A DNA stretch of 64,000 bases from Paracoccus salipaludis (GTDB taxonomy: Bacteria > Pseudomonadota > Alphaproteobacteria > Rhodobacterales > Rhodobacteraceae): contig NZ_NSJZ01000011.1 of the NCBI RefSeq assembly GCF_002287065.1, forward strand, positions 1 through 64,000. The letters run 5' to 3'. The position numbers and the translations under genes are program-made. Every line of letters starts with the position of its first letter. Position 1 is the first letter of the stretch. Below, piece after piece: positions 29,949 through 39,916 of this stretch. The notes below the pieces were generated by a model. It did no database searches. It saw only the letters and a program-made list of their open reading frames with translations, and had not been told where the DNA came from.

Positions 29949-31265
29949 TCAGGCGATCGAGACGCCGCGCGTTTCCCGCCCGATCCCGAAGGACAGCACC
30001 GCCGCCAGCACCAGAAGCGCCGCGAAAAGCCCGATCATGGCGTCGAAGTCGCGCGTGGCCAGCACCGCCATCAGCGAGGGTGCAGCCAGCCCCCCCAGCC
30101 GAGCAAGCGCGCCGGCCGTGCCCATGCCGGTTGCGCGCAGCGTCGTCGGGTAGACCTCGGGAGTCAGGGCATAAAGCGCGCCCCAGGTGCCCAGCAGCGC
30201 GAAGCTCATCAGCATCAGCGCGCCCGCGACGACCCCGCCTGTTGTGGCGGTGACAAAAAGCAGGCAGCCCAGCGCCGAGAGGACAAGGAAGATCCGCAGG
30301 GTCCTCTGCCGCCCCCAGGCCTCGACCCCCCAGGCCGCCAGCGCATAGCCCGGCAGCTGCGCCAGCGCGAGGATCACGAGGAAGCCGTAGCCGCGCACGA
30401 AGCCGAAGCCCTCGGTCGCAAGCTTGCCGGGCAGCCAGACGAAGACGCCGTAATAGCTGAGCGAGACCAGGAACCACACCGCCAGCACCGCCAGCGTGGT
30501 CCGCGCCAGTCCCGCAGAGAAGATGCCGCCTGCGGGGACGGGCGCCGCGGGCGGCAGGACCAGCCGCGCCTGGGACGCCAGGGCGGGCGCCCCGTTCGCC
30601 GTGCGGATGCGGTCGAGGATGGCGCGGGCCTCGGGCTCGCGCCCCCGGTGCAGCAGGTACATGGGTGATTCCGGCACCCAGAGCCGCAGGAAGATCCCGA
30701 GGCAGGCAGGCAGCGCCGCCACGAGGTAGATCAGCTTCCAGGGTGCGGCGACCGCAAAGGTGGCCGCGAACCAGGCCGTCAGCGCCACGACCAGCGTGCC
30801 CAGCGCCCAGAAGCCTTCCAGCCAGACCAGCCAGCGGCCGCGGTTCTTCGGCGGCAGGAACTCGGCCATCATCGCGTAGTCCACCGGCAGGGTGCCACCC
30901 ACGGCCATCCCCGTCAGGAAGCGCCAGGCCAGAAGCCAGCCGAAGCCGGGTGCGAAGACCGAGGCGATGCCGAAGACCGCGTCGCAGGCCACCGTCACCA
31001 TCAGGACGTTGCGCCGCCCGATCCGGTCCGCCAGCCTGCCGAAGAGCGCCGCGCCCAGGAACATCCCGAGGAAGAACAGCGTCCCGCTTTGCAGCGCGGT
31101 CCGCATCTCGACCCCGAAGCTCGCCGCGATCGAGGGCGCGGCGAAGCCCACCGCCACCACCTGCATGGCGTCGGCCGCCCAGACCAGCCCGAAGATCCCC
31201 ATCAGCCGACGCTGGAAGCGCCCTGCGCCCGCCTGGGCCAGCGCCTCATCGACCGTGACGTTCAT
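29949..31265 (-). CDS. MFS transporter, sugar/organic-acid type
   Basis: 438-residue permease with about twelve membrane spans. MFS signatures: GRLADRIGRRNVLM between TM2 and TM3, GGTLPVDYAMMAEFLPPKNRGRW around TM4-5 and a PESPMYLLHRGR loop in the middle. Resembles the sugar-porter/aromatic-acid branch; substrate unknown. ATG has GGAGGAG upstream at suitable spacing. A longer frame upstream only overlaps HU. Confidence 0.88.
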   Translation of the reverse strand: MNVTVDEALAQAGAGRFQRRLMGIFGLVWAADAMQVVAVGFAAPSIAASFGVEMRTALQSGTLFFLGMFLGAALFGRLADRIGRRNVLMVTVACDAVFGIASVFAPGFGWLLAWRFLTGMAVGGTLPVDYAMMAEFLPPKNRGRWLVWLEGFWALGTLVVALTAWFAATFAVAAPWKLIYLVAALPACLGIFLRLWVPESPMYLLHRGREPEARAILDRIRTANGAPALASQARLVLPPAAPVPAGGIFSAGLARTTLAVLAVWFLVSLSYYGVFVWLPGKLATEGFGFVRGYGFLVILALAQLPGYALAAWGVEAWGRQRTLRIFLVLSALGCLLFVTATTGGVVAGALMLMSFALLGTWGALYALTPEVYPTTLRATGMGTAGALARLGGLAAPSLMAVLATRDFDAMIGLFAALLVLAAVLSFGIGRETRGVSIA

Positions 31266-31297
31266 CCTGCACTCCTCCGGATGCCATTTCTCCTTGC

Positions 31298-31330
31298 AAA
31301 AAGGGGCCGCGCCCAAGCGCGACCCCCTTT
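31298..31330 (-). terminator. Intrinsic terminator after the HU gene
   Basis: On the minus strand a GC stem (AAAGGGGGTCGCGC paired with GCGCGGCCCCTTT, one mismatch) ends in a run of five T, 25 bases after the HU stop. It lies just before the MFS gene on the same strand. Confidence 0.75.
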
Positions 31331-31354
31331 CTTCGTCCGAAAGTCCTGAGCGGA

Positions 31355-31657
31355 TCAGGCGTTGACGCTGTCCTTCAGCGACTTGGCGATGGTGACCTTG
31401 ACCACCTTGTCGGCGGGCTTGGTCATCATTTCCTGCGTCTGCGGGTTGCGGACCTGCCGCTCGGGGCGGGCGCGGCAGGCGACCTTGCCGATCCCCGGCA
31501 GCGTCAGCGCGCCGCCTTCGGCGACGGTGCGGGCAACCAGCGCGCCCAGCGCGTCCAGCGCCGCGGACGCGGTCTTCTTGTCGCTGCCCATTTCCTCGGC
31601 CAGAGCAGCCACCAGCTGCGTCTTGGTCATGGGCTTGGCGGGGGCGGCTTGGGCCAT
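31355..31657 (-). CDS. HU-family DNA-binding protein
   Basis: 100-residue histone-like protein that bends and compacts DNA. The HU/IHF fold begins at MTKTQLVAALAEEMG (residue 10); the DNA-binding arm is CRARPERQVRNPQTQEMM. A short Ala/Pro-Lys extension precedes the domain, and ATG at MAQAAPAK is chosen for it. The arm sequence lacks the more acidic IHF features, so HU rather than IHF. Confidence 0.93.
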   Translation of the reverse strand: MAQAAPAKPMTKTQLVAALAEEMGSDKKTASAALDALGALVARTVAEGGALTLPGIGKVACRARPERQVRNPQTQEMMTKPADKVVKVTIAKSLKDSVNA

Positions 31658-31828
31658 TGGAACCTGTCTCCTCGTGTGGCGCGCGCGTTCGGGCGGGCAT
31701 GTCCGGCGCCAGTCAAGCTGGCATGGCCCTGCTACAGCCCGTTTGCCCCAATATTTCAAGCCCTTTTCGGTCCTTCCTTGCGCCGGATGGCGGCAGATGG
31801 CCCGAAAACGGCCTTTCCGGACCCGAGG

Positions 31829-33310
31829 TCACAGGAAGGCGGTCTCGTGGAAGGACCGCAGCTTGCGGGAATGCAGCCGCTCGACCGGGGTGGCCCGCAG
31901 CTTTTCCATCGCGCGGATGCCGATCAGCAGGTGGCTGGACACCTGCGTGCGGTAGAAGTCGGTCGCCATGCCGGGCAGCTTCAACTCGCCATGCAGGGGC
32001 TTGTCGCTGACGCACAGAAGCGTGCCGTAGGGCACCCGGAAGCGGAAGCCGTTGGCCGCGATGGTGGCGCTTTCCATGTCCAGCGCGATGGCGCGGCTGA
32101 GGCTGAGCCGGTGGACGGGGGTGTCGCGCAGTTCCCAGTTGCGGTTGTCAATGGTGGCGACGGTGCCCGTCCGCATGATCCGCTTCAGCTCGAAGCCGTC
32201 CAGTTCGGTGATCTCGGCCACGGCCTCCTGCAGCGCCACCTGCACCTCGGCCAGGGTCGGCAGCGGCACCCAGACCGGCAGGTCGTCGTCCAGCACGTGG
32301 TCCAGCCGCAGATAGGCGTGCGCCAGCACGTAATCCCCCAGCCGCTGGCTGTTGCGCAGCCCCGCGCAATGGCCGACCATCAGCCAGGCGTGCGGGCGCA
32401 GCACGGCGATGTGGTCGGTCGCGGTCTTGGCGTTGGACGGCCCCACCCCGATGTTGACCAGCGTGATCCCCTGCCCGTCGGGGCGCTTGAGGTGATAGGC
32501 CGGCATCTGCGGGGTCTTGGCGACCGGCACCGAGGCATCGTCCGGCCGCTCGATCATGTGGTTCCCGGGGCCCACGAAGGAGGTGTAGCCCGACGAGGGG
32601 TCGGCCAGCGCCTTGCGGGCGAAGGCCTCGAACTCGTCCACGTAGAACTGGTAGTTGGTGAATAGCACAAAGCTCTGGAAATGGTCGGGGGCGGTCGCCG
32701 TGTAATGCGCGAGCCGCGCCAGGGAGTAATCCACCCGCTGCGCCGTGAAGGGCGCAAGGTGGCGCGTCCCGTCCACAAGCGCGTCGGCCACCCCGTTCAC
32801 AATGTCGTCGTTCATCGTCACGAGGTCCGGCACGTCGAAGATGTCGCGCAGGGAATAGTCCAGCACGCCTTCCTGCGGCACGTTCAGGTCGCTTTGGGTG
32901 GCGACCGCGAAATGCACCGGAATGGGGGTGTCGCTTTCCCCGACCGAGACCGGCACCTCGTGGTTGCGGATCAGCAGCCCGATCTGCTGGACCAGGTAGT
33001 CGCGGAACAGGTCGGGCCGCGTGATGGTCGCCCCATAGCTGCCCGGCAGGGTGACATGCCCGAAGGCCAGCCGGGAATCGGCCTGCTGGTGGCTCGAGGT
33101 GGTCAGCCGGACTTCGGGGTAGAAGGCGCGGAAACGCGCGGCCGGCGGCGGTCCCCCCCGCAGCGTGCCGACGAAGCGGTCCAGCAGCCAGCCGGTCGCG
33201 CGGTCGTAAAGCTGGATCAGGCGCTCCACGGCCGCGTGGGGATCGTCGAAATACTCGCGCTCGACCGGAGGCGGGGTCTCGACGGGCAGCAGGCGGGATA
33301 TCTGGTCCAT
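31829..33310 (-). CDS. amn: AMP nucleosidase
   Basis: Hydrolyses AMP to adenine and ribose 5-phosphate, adjusting adenylate pools. 493 residues, the family length. The N-terminal AMN-specific domain (about 1-180) is followed by a nucleoside-phosphorylase fold with NIGVGPSNAKTATDH, WLMVGHCAGLR and DMESATIAANGFR. Monocistronic, divergent from the luciferase-like gene. Confidence 0.95.
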   Translation of the reverse strand: MDQISRLLPVETPPPVEREYFDDPHAAVERLIQLYDRATGWLLDRFVGTLRGGPPPAARFRAFYPEVRLTTSSHQQADSRLAFGHVTLPGSYGATITRPDLFRDYLVQQIGLLIRNHEVPVSVGESDTPIPVHFAVATQSDLNVPQEGVLDYSLRDIFDVPDLVTMNDDIVNGVADALVDGTRHLAPFTAQRVDYSLARLAHYTATAPDHFQSFVLFTNYQFYVDEFEAFARKALADPSSGYTSFVGPGNHMIERPDDASVPVAKTPQMPAYHLKRPDGQGITLVNIGVGPSNAKTATDHIAVLRPHAWLMVGHCAGLRNSQRLGDYVLAHAYLRLDHVLDDDLPVWVPLPTLAEVQVALQEAVAEITELDGFELKRIMRTGTVATIDNRNWELRDTPVHRLSLSRAIALDMESATIAANGFRFRVPYGTLLCVSDKPLHGELKLPGMATDFYRTQVSSHLLIGIRAMEKLRATPVERLHSRKLRSFHETAFL

Positions 33311-33389
33311 GGGCAGGCTCCTTTGAGGCCGAGAGTGTCAGCGGGCCGTGGCACTGGCAAGACGGCGGAGGCGGCCCTATCTCGGGGGC

Positions 33390-34379
33390 ATGGACATCTC
33401 TATTCTCGATCTCGCCCCCGTGCCCGAGGGCTCGGACGCAAAGGCTGCGATCGCCAGCAGCGTCGCGCTTGCCCGGGCCGCCGAGGCGCAGGGCTACAAG
33501 CGCTACTGGCTGGCCGAACATCACAACATGCCGGGAATCGCCAGCGCGGCGACGGCCGTGCTGATCGGGCATATCGCCGATCATACCCGGACCATCCGCC
33601 TGGGGGCGGGGGGCATCATGCTGCCGAACCACGCGCCCCTGGCGGTGGCCGAGGCCTTCGGGACACTGGCCACCATCCACGGGCCGCGCATCGACCTCGG
33701 GCTGGGGCGCGCGCCCGGCGGCGACGGGGCGGTGATGCACGCGCTGCGGCGCGGCCATTCGCGCAACGAGGACTTCCCCAACGACGTGGTGGAACTGCTG
33801 CACTATCTCGGCCCCGAGCGCCCCGGCGCGGCCGTGGCCGCGCATCCGGGCCAGGGCACGAACGTGCCGGTCTGGATCCTTGGCTCGTCGCTTTACGGCG
33901 CGAGCCTCGCGGCGGCGCTGGGGCTGCCCTATGCCTTTGCCTCGCATTTCGCGCCCGACGCGCTGGATGACGCGGTGGCGCTGTATCGCGACCGCTTCCA
34001 GCCGGGCCCCTGGGGGGACAAGCCGCGCTTCATGCTGGCGGCGAACCTGATCGCCGCCGACACGGACGAGGAAGCACGGCGGCTACGCACCAGTTCGCAG
34101 ATCCAGTTCTTCCGGCTGCGGACCGGCAATCCGGGCAAGCTGCCCGCGCCGGTGGACGACCTCGACACGGTCGTGCCCGCGCAATACCAGTCGATGGTGG
34201 ACCGGGTGCTGAGCGTCAGCGCCGTCGGCGCCCCCGAGGCGGTCAAGGCGCAGATCGACGCCATGGTCGCCCGCTACAAGCCCGACGAGCTGATCCTGAC
34301 CGGCAACATCTGGGACCCCGAGGCGCGGGCCCGCTCCTTCGCGATCGGGGCCGAGGTTCTGGGGCTGCCGCGCGCATGA
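33390..34379 (+). CDS. LLM-class flavin-dependent oxidoreductase
   Basis: 329-residue luciferase-like TIM-barrel monooxygenase. Family hallmarks near the N-terminus are [10 protein letters not shown] and [15 protein letters not shown], with [10 protein letters not shown] further on. These enzymes use FMN from a partner reductase; the substrate is unknown. Its stop overlaps the next gene by 4 bases (ATGA). Confidence 0.9.
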   Translation: MDISILDLAPVPEGSDAKAAIASSVALARAAEAQGYKRYWLAEHHNMPGIASAATAVLIGHIADHTRTIRLGAGGIMLPNHAPLAVAEAFGTLATIHGPRIDLGLGRAPGGDGAVMHALRRGHSRNEDFPNDVVELLHYLGPERPGAAVAAHPGQGTNVPVWILGSSLYGASLAAALGLPYAFASHFAPDALDDAVALYRDRFQPGPWGDKPRFMLAANLIAADTDEEARRLRTSSQIQFFRLRTGNPGKLPAPVDDLDTVVPAQYQSMVDRVLSVSAVGAPEAVKAQIDAMVARYKPDELILTGNIWDPEARARSFAIGAEVLGLPRA

Positions 34380-35242
34380 CCCGGCGTCTTGTGGTGCTGG
34401 GCCACGGCTACTCGGCCGGATTCCTGACCCGACGGCTGGTGCCCGAAGGCTGGACCGTGACCGGCACCACCCGCGACGATCCCGCGCGCGTCCAGGCGGC
34501 AGGCGCCACGCCGCTGCGCTGGCCCGGCGAGGAGGACGCGGTCCGCGCCGCCCTCGCCCGCGCCGACGCGATCCTTGTCAGCGCCGGGCCGGACGGGGGC
34601 GAATGCCCCGCCCTGCGCGACTTCGGCGCGGCCATCGCGGCAAGCCCGGCCGGCTGGCTGGGATATCTCTCGACCACCGGCGTTTATGGCGACCGGCAGG
34701 GGGACTGGGTGGACGAGGACTCGCCCCTCGCGCCCTCGACCCGCCGGGGCCGCGACCGGGTGGCGGCGGAAGCCGGGTGGCAGGCGCTGGCCGCAGCCTG
34801 TGGCCTGCCGCTGCACATCTTCCGCCTTGCCGGCATCTATGGCCCCGGGCGCGGCCCCTTCGAGAAGGTGCGCAACGGCACCGCCCGGCGCATCGTCAAG
34901 CCGGGGCAGGTGTTTTCCCGCATCCATGCCGAGGACATCGCGCAGGTACTGGCGGCCTCGATCGCCCAGCCCGATCCGGGTGCGATCTACAACCTTTGCG
35001 ACGACGACCCCGCCCCGCCCGAGGACGTGCTGGAACATGCAGCCCACCTGCTGGGCCTGCCCCCGCCGCCCGCCGAGGACTTCGCCACGGCCGCCATGAC
35101 GCCGATGGCCCGCAGCTTCTATGCCGAAAGCAAGCGCGTCTCGAACGCGCGGATCAAGCGCGAGCTCGGCATCCGGCTGATCCACCCGGATTACCGCAGC
35201 GGGCTGGCCGCGATCCTGGCCGGGGACTCCGTCAGGGCGTGA
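34376..35242 (+). CDS. NAD(P)-dependent epimerase/dehydratase family protein
   Basis: 288-residue extended SDR. N-terminal nucleotide-binding glycine motif is GHGYSAG rather than the canonical GxxGxx[27 protein letters not shown] and a C-terminal substrate region follow. The catalytic Tyr-x-x-x-Lys is not obvious, as in YeeZ-type members. Coupled to the luciferase-like gene. The 3' end overlaps the converging SH3 gene by 11 bases. Confidence 0.85.
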   Translation: MTRRLVVLGHGYSAGFLTRRLVPEGWTVTGTTRDDPARVQAAGATPLRWPGEEDAVRAALARADAILVSAGPDGGECPALRDFGAAIAASPAGWLGYLSTTGVYGDRQGDWVDEDSPLAPSTRRGRDRVAAEAGWQALAAACGLPLHIFRLAGIYGPGRGPFEKVRNGTARRIVKPGQVFSRIHAEDIAQVLAASIAQPDPGAIYNLCDDDPAPPEDVLEHAAHLLGLPPPPAEDFATAAMTPMARSFYAESKRVSNARIKRELGIRLIHPDYRSGLAAILAGDSVRA

Positions 35243-35843
35243 TGCGGCAGCAGCCGTTCTCCATCCGCGAGGACTGGCCCGCACCCTCGAACAGCAGCGT
35301 CGCCGTCAGGCCGAAGAAGCGGTCCGACATCCCGTCCGTGCACTGACCGGGGGTCAGCACCACGGTCAACCGTCCGTTGTCGTCGCCCGCGATGATGCTG
35401 CGGGCGGGCTCGCGCCGGGCGGGGTTGTCCACCACGGCCCGGCGCTGCAGGGGGCGCGACTGCTCGGGCGTCTCGTAGACGATGCTCGTCCCGACCTGCC
35501 GCAGCGTCCAGAAGGGCTCGGTCCCCAGGCAGTTCAGCGTGCCCGGGATCTCGCCCGTCTTCCACACATCCGGGCGTTCCCTGAGATAGCGCATGTTGAC
35601 CCAGCCCGAGCGTTCGAAGGTGTTGACCCGTGCCCAGCCGGCGCGCGCATCCACCACCTCGACCCCCTTGGCGTCATGCGGCAGTTCCGACAGGATCGAG
35701 GACGAGGCGTCGGGCATCGCCCGGATGTTCAGCACATCGTTCGCCCTGACGCCCGTCACGTCATAAAGCGTGGGCAGGATCGTCTGCGCGCCGGCGGGAC
35801 CGGCCAGCGAGATCGTCAGGGCAAGAGCGGCGGCAGGGCGCAT
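35232..35843 (-). CDS. Secreted SH3-domain (SH3b) protein
   Basis: 203 residues: signal peptide (1-19), bacterial SH3 domain (about 25-90: VRANDVLNIRAMPDASS through SGWVNMRYL), then a domain with GTEPFWTL near residue 108, shared with COG3650-type periplasmic proteins. Several Cys may form disulfides. GAGG lies 7 bases before the chosen ATG. Probably envelope-associated; function unknown. Confidence 0.83.
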   Translation of the reverse strand: MRPAAALALTISLAGPAGAQTILPTLYDVTGVRANDVLNIRAMPDASSSILSELPHDAKGVEVVDARAGWARVNTFERSGWVNMRYLRERPDVWKTGEIPGTLNCLGTEPFWTLRQVGTSIVYETPEQSRPLQRRAVVDNPARREPARSIIAGDDNGRLTVVLTPGQCTDGMSDRFFGLTATLLFEGAGQSSRMENGCCRITP

Positions 35844-36011
35844 GGAAAACCTCGGGGAGTCGGGCAACGGCCCCCGGAAGGATGCCCGATCACCCGCGCG
35901 GCCGCCATGACGAATGAATCCCGGGGCCGACACAGGCATGAGAGCGGGCCGGACCCGCACCGGCAGGCTGCAGGCGCGGGTCCCCGGGCCATGCCCTTCT
36001 GCCCGGGCCGT

Positions 36012-36794
36012 TCAGGTCGCGGGGGCTTCCGACAGGGACGCCTGCAGATAGGGAAGCCTGGTGGTCTTCGACTTGCGGAAATCTTCCTCGACCAGCAGGC
36101 CGCCGGCGCGCACGCGGCTTGCCCTTTGGGGGAAAACCATCGCCGGGATCTTCGCCCGTTCCAGCGCGAAGCGCAGCAGCCGTTCCGAATGCAGCGCCTT
36201 GCGCTTCGCGGCGACATAATCATGGACCACGTTCAGCCGCTCGGCATAGGCCTGCGCCGCCTTGGGGCCCCGGCACAGGGCGAAGCGGTCGTTGTAGCCC
36301 GTCTTCCAGTGATGCCAGTCCGGCAGGGCAACCATGTCGCGCGTTTCCTGCACCAGCGCCTCGAGCACCGGTTCGAGGCTGTCGTGGTAGATCAGGTCGG
36401 GGCGGCAGAACAGAACGATGTCCGGGTCATGCCACTGCGCCATCCTGAAGGCCGCCGACAGGGAATACAGCTGGCGGATAAGGTTGCTCAGGCTTGAGAA
36501 GTCGTTGTTCCAGGCGTCGCCATGAGGCTTCATATCCTCGAGAATGCCGCCAAGTTGCGGCGGCACCGTAAAGCACAACGTGACCGCGTCGAGTTCGAGC
36601 AGCCGGTAGTCGTGCGGATCAAGCTCGGCGTTCTCGCCGGATCTTGCGCTCTGGATGCGGGCCTGTTGGTAAAGATGCGCCAGCATGACCGTCTCGCCCC
36701 GCCGGCGGCAGGGCTCGATGACGTTCCGGGCGATGCTTTCATGGGTCGTTGCAAGCGAGCGGGACAGCCCGAAGAAACAGACGGCAATCTTCAT
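36012..36794 (-). CDS. Conserved hypothetical protein, glycosyltransferase-like features
   Basis: 260 residues, no signal peptide or membrane segment. MKIAVCFFGLSRSL at the start and DPDIVLFCRPDLIYHD near residue 125 resemble the Rossmann start and acidic motif of some surface-polysaccharide glycosyltransferases, but I cannot place it in a family with certainty. Lower GC than its neighbours in places. Stands alone, upstream of and on the same strand as the SH3 gene, with dxs behind it. Confidence 0.7.
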   Translation of the reverse strand: MKIAVCFFGLSRSLATTHESIARNVIEPCRRRGETVMLAHLYQQARIQSARSGENAELDPHDYRLLELDAVTLCFTVPPQLGGILEDMKPHGDAWNNDFSSLSNLIRQLYSLSAAFRMAQWHDPDIVLFCRPDLIYHDSLEPVLEALVQETRDMVALPDWHHWKTGYNDRFALCRGPKAAQAYAERLNVVHDYVAAKRKALHSERLLRFALERAKIPAMVFPQRASRVRAGGLLVEEDFRKSKTTRLPYLQASLSEAPAT

Positions 36795-36837
36795 CGCCAA
36801 ACCATGATCATGCGGCAATCGCCTTCACAATCACAGG

Positions 36838-38760
36838 TTACGCGTATCTGTCCAGTCTCGCCACCCCCAGCACGTCGAGCACCTTGGCCTCGATCTGGGG
36901 GGCGTCCATGGCGGCCGCGCGATACATCGCCTCGGGGCTCGCGTGGTCGATGAAGGTGTCGGGCAGGACCATGCTGCGGAAGCGCAAGCCACGGTCGAAG
37001 ACGCCTTCCTCGGCCAGAAGCTGGGCGACATGGCTGCCGAAGCCGCCGACCGCGCCTTCCTCGATGGTGATCAGCGCCTCGTGCTCGCGCACCAGCCGCA
37101 GGATCAGGTCGCGGTCGAGCGGCTTGGCGAAGCGGGCATCGGCCACGGTGGGGGCAAGCCCGCGCGCCGCCAGCGATTCGCGCGCGCGCAGGACTTCGGC
37201 CAGACGCGTGCCGAAGGACAGGATGGCGACGCGGGCGCCCTCGGCCACGATGCGGCCGCGGCCGATTTCCAGCGGCTCGGGGCGCTCGGGCAACTCGACG
37301 CCGGTGCCCTCGCCCCGCGGGAAGCGGAAGGCCGAGGGACGGTCGTCCAGCGCGGCGGCGGTCGCCACCATGCGGACCAGTTCGGCCTCGTCCGCCGCCG
37401 CCATGACGACGAAGCCGGGCAGGTTCGCAAGAAAGGCCACGTCATAGGCGCCGGCATGGGTCGCCCCGTCGGCGCCGACCAGACCCGCGCGGTCGATGGC
37501 GAAGCGCACGGGCAGGCGCTGGACCGCCACGTCGTGCACGACCTGGTCATAGCCGCGCTGCAGGAAGGTCGAATAGATCGCGCAGAAGGGCCGCATCCCC
37601 CCGGCGGCAAGCCCGGCCGAGAAGGTCACGGCGTGCTGTTCCGCGATGCCCACGTCGAAGCAGCGGCGCGGGAAGCGGTCGGCGAACAGGTTCAGCCCGG
37701 TCCCGTCCGGCATGGCGGCGGTGATCGCGACGATCCGGTCGTCGCGCTCGGCCTGGGCGATCAGCGACTTCGCGAAGACGCTGGTGTAGCTGGGGGCATT
37801 GGACTTGGCCTTGGCCTGCTCGCCCGTGATCACGTCGAACTTGGCGCGGGCATGGCCCCGGTCGGCGGCGTTCTCGGCGGGCGCGTAGCCCTTGCCCTTT
37901 CTTGTCACCACATGGATCAGGACCGGCCCGTCGGCCCGCGCCTTGACCGTCCTCAGCAGCGGCAGAAGCTGGTCGAGGTCGTGGCCGTCCACCGGGCCCA
38001 CGTAGGAGAAGCCCAGTTCCTCGAACAGGGTGCCGCCGATGGTGATGCCCTTCAGCATCTCCTTGGCGCGGCGCGCGCCTTCCTGCATGGGCGAGGGCAG
38101 CAGGCTGACCGCCCCCTTGGCCGCGGCCTTGAGGTCCTGCAAGGGCCGCTGGGTGTAAAGCCGGGTCAGATAGGTGGACAGGGCCCCCGTCGGCGGCGCG
38201 ATCGACATCTCGTTGTCGTTCAGGATCACGAACAGCCGCGTGCCCATGTGGCCCGCGTTGTTCATCGCCTCGAAGGCCATGCCCCCGCTCATCGCGCCGT
38301 CGCCGATCACCGCGATGGCGTCGCCCGGATCGCCGCCGAGGTCGCGGGCGGCGGCAAAGCCCAGCGCCGCGCTGATCGAGGTCGAGGAATGCCCCGCCCC
38401 GAAGGGGTCATGCGGGCTTTCCGACCGCTTGGTGAAGCCGGAAAGGCCGCCTTCCATCCGCAGGGTGCGGATGCGGTCGCGCCGGCCGGTCAGGATCTTG
38501 TGGGGATAGCACTGGTGGCCCACGTCCCAGATGATCTTGTCGCGCGGGCTGTCCCAGACGGCGTGCAGCGCCACCGTCAGCTCCACCACCCCCAGCCCGG
38601 CGCCCAGGTGGCCGCCGGTCACGCTGACGGCGCTGATCGTCTCGGCGCGCAACTCGTCGGCCAGCTGGTGCAGCTGGCGGTCGCTCAGCGCCTTGAGGTC
38701 GGCGGGCGAAGCGACGCGGTCGAGGATCGGGGTGGCGGGACGCGCGGGCGTGTCGGTCAT
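36838..38760 (-). CDS. dxs: 1-deoxy-D-xylulose-5-phosphate synthase
   Basis: First step of the MEP isoprenoid pathway: condenses pyruvate and glyceraldehyde 3-phosphate using thiamine diphosphate. 640 residues, full length. ThDP-binding [19 protein letters not shown] near 155, then [10 protein letters not shown], the transketolase pyrimidine domain with [13 protein letters not shown] near 370, and a C-terminal domain. Third gene after xseB and ispA, a common alphaproteobacterial operon that supplies carotenoid, quinone and undecaprenyl precursors. Confidence 0.98.
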   Translation of the reverse strand: MTDTPARPATPILDRVASPADLKALSDRQLHQLADELRAETISAVSVTGGHLGAGLGVVELTVALHAVWDSPRDKIIWDVGHQCYPHKILTGRRDRIRTLRMEGGLSGFTKRSESPHDPFGAGHSSTSISAALGFAAARDLGGDPGDAIAVIGDGAMSGGMAFEAMNNAGHMGTRLFVILNDNEMSIAPPTGALSTYLTRLYTQRPLQDLKAAAKGAVSLLPSPMQEGARRAKEMLKGITIGGTLFEELGFSYVGPVDGHDLDQLLPLLRTVKARADGPVLIHVVTRKGKGYAPAENAADRGHARAKFDVITGEQAKAKSNAPSYTSVFAKSLIAQAERDDRIVAITAAMPDGTGLNLFADRFPRRCFDVGIAEQHAVTFSAGLAAGGMRPFCAIYSTFLQRGYDQVVHDVAVQRLPVRFAIDRAGLVGADGATHAGAYDVAFLANLPGFVVMAAADEAELVRMVATAAALDDRPSAFRFPRGEGTGVELPERPEPLEIGRGRIVAEGARVAILSFGTRLAEVLRARESLAARGLAPTVADARFAKPLDRDLILRLVREHEALITIEEGAVGGFGSHVAQLLAEEGVFDRGLRFRSMVLPDTFIDHASPEAMYRAAAMDAPQIEAKVLDVLGVARLDRYA

Positions 38761-38807
38761 GGGCTGGCCCCTTCCGGGCGGGCGGACCCCCTGAAAGGCG
38801 GTCGGTC

Positions 38808-39671
38808 TCAGGTCTGGCGGTGGATAACGAAACGCGCCAGGGCCCGCAAGTTTCCGGCCCTGTCGCCGTAGCGTTCCAGCGCCGCCTCGGCGCGCGCCAC
38901 TCTCTCGGCGGCCCGCGCCCGCGCCTCTTCCAGCCCCAGCAGCGACACGAAGGTGGCCTTGCCCGCCGCCTCGTCCTTGCCGGTGCGCTTGCCGGTCTGT
39001 TCCGCGCTGGCGGTCACGTCGAGGATGTCGTCGGCGATCTGGAAGGCCAGCCCGAGATTTCGGGCATAGTCCTCCAGCGGGGCGGGATCGGCGCCCCCCA
39101 TGATCGCCCCCGCCGTAGCCGAGAAACGGATCAGCGCGCCGGTCTTGGCGTGCTGCAGCGCCTCGATGGCGGCAAGGTCCAGCGGAGCCCCCGCCGTCTC
39201 GGCCGCGATGTCCTGCGCCTGTCCCCAGACCATGCCGCGCGCGCCCGAGGCCTCGGCCAGCCGCGCCACCAGCGCGATGCGCGCCTCGGCCGGGCCGATC
39301 ACCGGGTTGGAGAGCAGCGCGAAGGCCTGCGTCTGCAGGGCGTCGCCCGCAAGGATCGCCGTCGCCTCGGTCCAGCGGATGTGGCAGGTGGGCTGGCCCC
39401 GGCGCAGGTCGTCGTCGTCCATCGCCGGCAGGTCGTCATGGACGAGGCTGTAGGCGTGCAGCAGCTCCACCGCCACGGCGACCGGCATCGCGCTCAGGTC
39501 CTCGACCCCGAACAGCCGCGCCGATTCCAGCACAAGGAAGGCTCGGACGCGCTTGCCCCCCGTGGCGGCGTACCGCATCGCGTCCGTCAGGTCGCCCGGC
39601 GGCAGGTCCGCAAGCGCAGCCTCGACGGCGCTCGCTGTGGCGCGCTGCACCTCCTCCAGCCTCTGCTGCAT
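38808..39671 (-). CDS. ispA: Polyprenyl diphosphate synthase (geranyl/farnesyl diphosphate synthase)
   Basis: 287-residue trans-prenyltransferase making C10-C15 prenyl diphosphates. First aspartate-rich motif [17 protein letters not shown] near residue 76 and second motif [11 protein letters not shown] near 213 are intact. Starts 2 bases after the xseB stop and precedes dxs, so one operon supplies both early isoprenoid steps. Confidence 0.95.
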   Translation of the reverse strand: MQQRLEEVQRATASAVEAALADLPPGDLTDAMRYAATGGKRVRAFLVLESARLFGVEDLSAMPVAVAVELLHAYSLVHDDLPAMDDDDLRRGQPTCHIRWTEATAILAGDALQTQAFALLSNPVIGPAEARIALVARLAEASGARGMVWGQAQDIAAETAGAPLDLAAIEALQHAKTGALIRFSATAGAIMGGADPAPLEDYARNLGLAFQIADDILDVTASAEQTGKRTGKDEAAGKATFVSLLGLEEARARAAERVARAEAALERYGDRAGNLRALARFVIHRQT

Positions 39672-39673
39672 GC

Positions 39674-39916
39674 TTACAGCCCTTCGACCGGGGTGGTCCC
39701 GCCGGGCTCGCCATTGGCGGCGAGCATGATCTTCTCGACCCGTTCCTCGGCCTGGCGCAAGCGGCGCTCGCAATGGGCGCGCAGCTTCGCGCCGCGTTCG
39801 TAAAGGGCGATGGACTGCTCCAGCGTCGCCTCGCCATGTTCCAGCTTGCCGACGACCGATTCGAGTTCCTTCATCGCGTCCTCGAAGGACATCCCGTCGA
39901 TTTCGGCGTCGGTCAT
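39674..39916 (-). CDS. xseB: Exodeoxyribonuclease VII small subunit
   Basis: 80-residue helical protein that binds the large subunit XseA. The family pattern MSFEDAMKELESVVGKLEHGEATLEQSIALYERG is plain. Its ATG overlaps the HDAC-like gene stop by 4 bases (ATGA). The small-subunit gene travels with ispA in many proteobacteria. Confidence 0.94.
   Translation of the reverse strand: MTDAEIDGMSFEDAMKELESVVGKLEHGEATLEQSIALYERGAKLRAHCERRLRQAEERVEKIMLAANGEPGGTTPVEGL

Noticed and set aside
36943-38871. 642-codon plus-strand frame opposite dxs
   Set aside because: Shadow of dxs with no recognisable domain.
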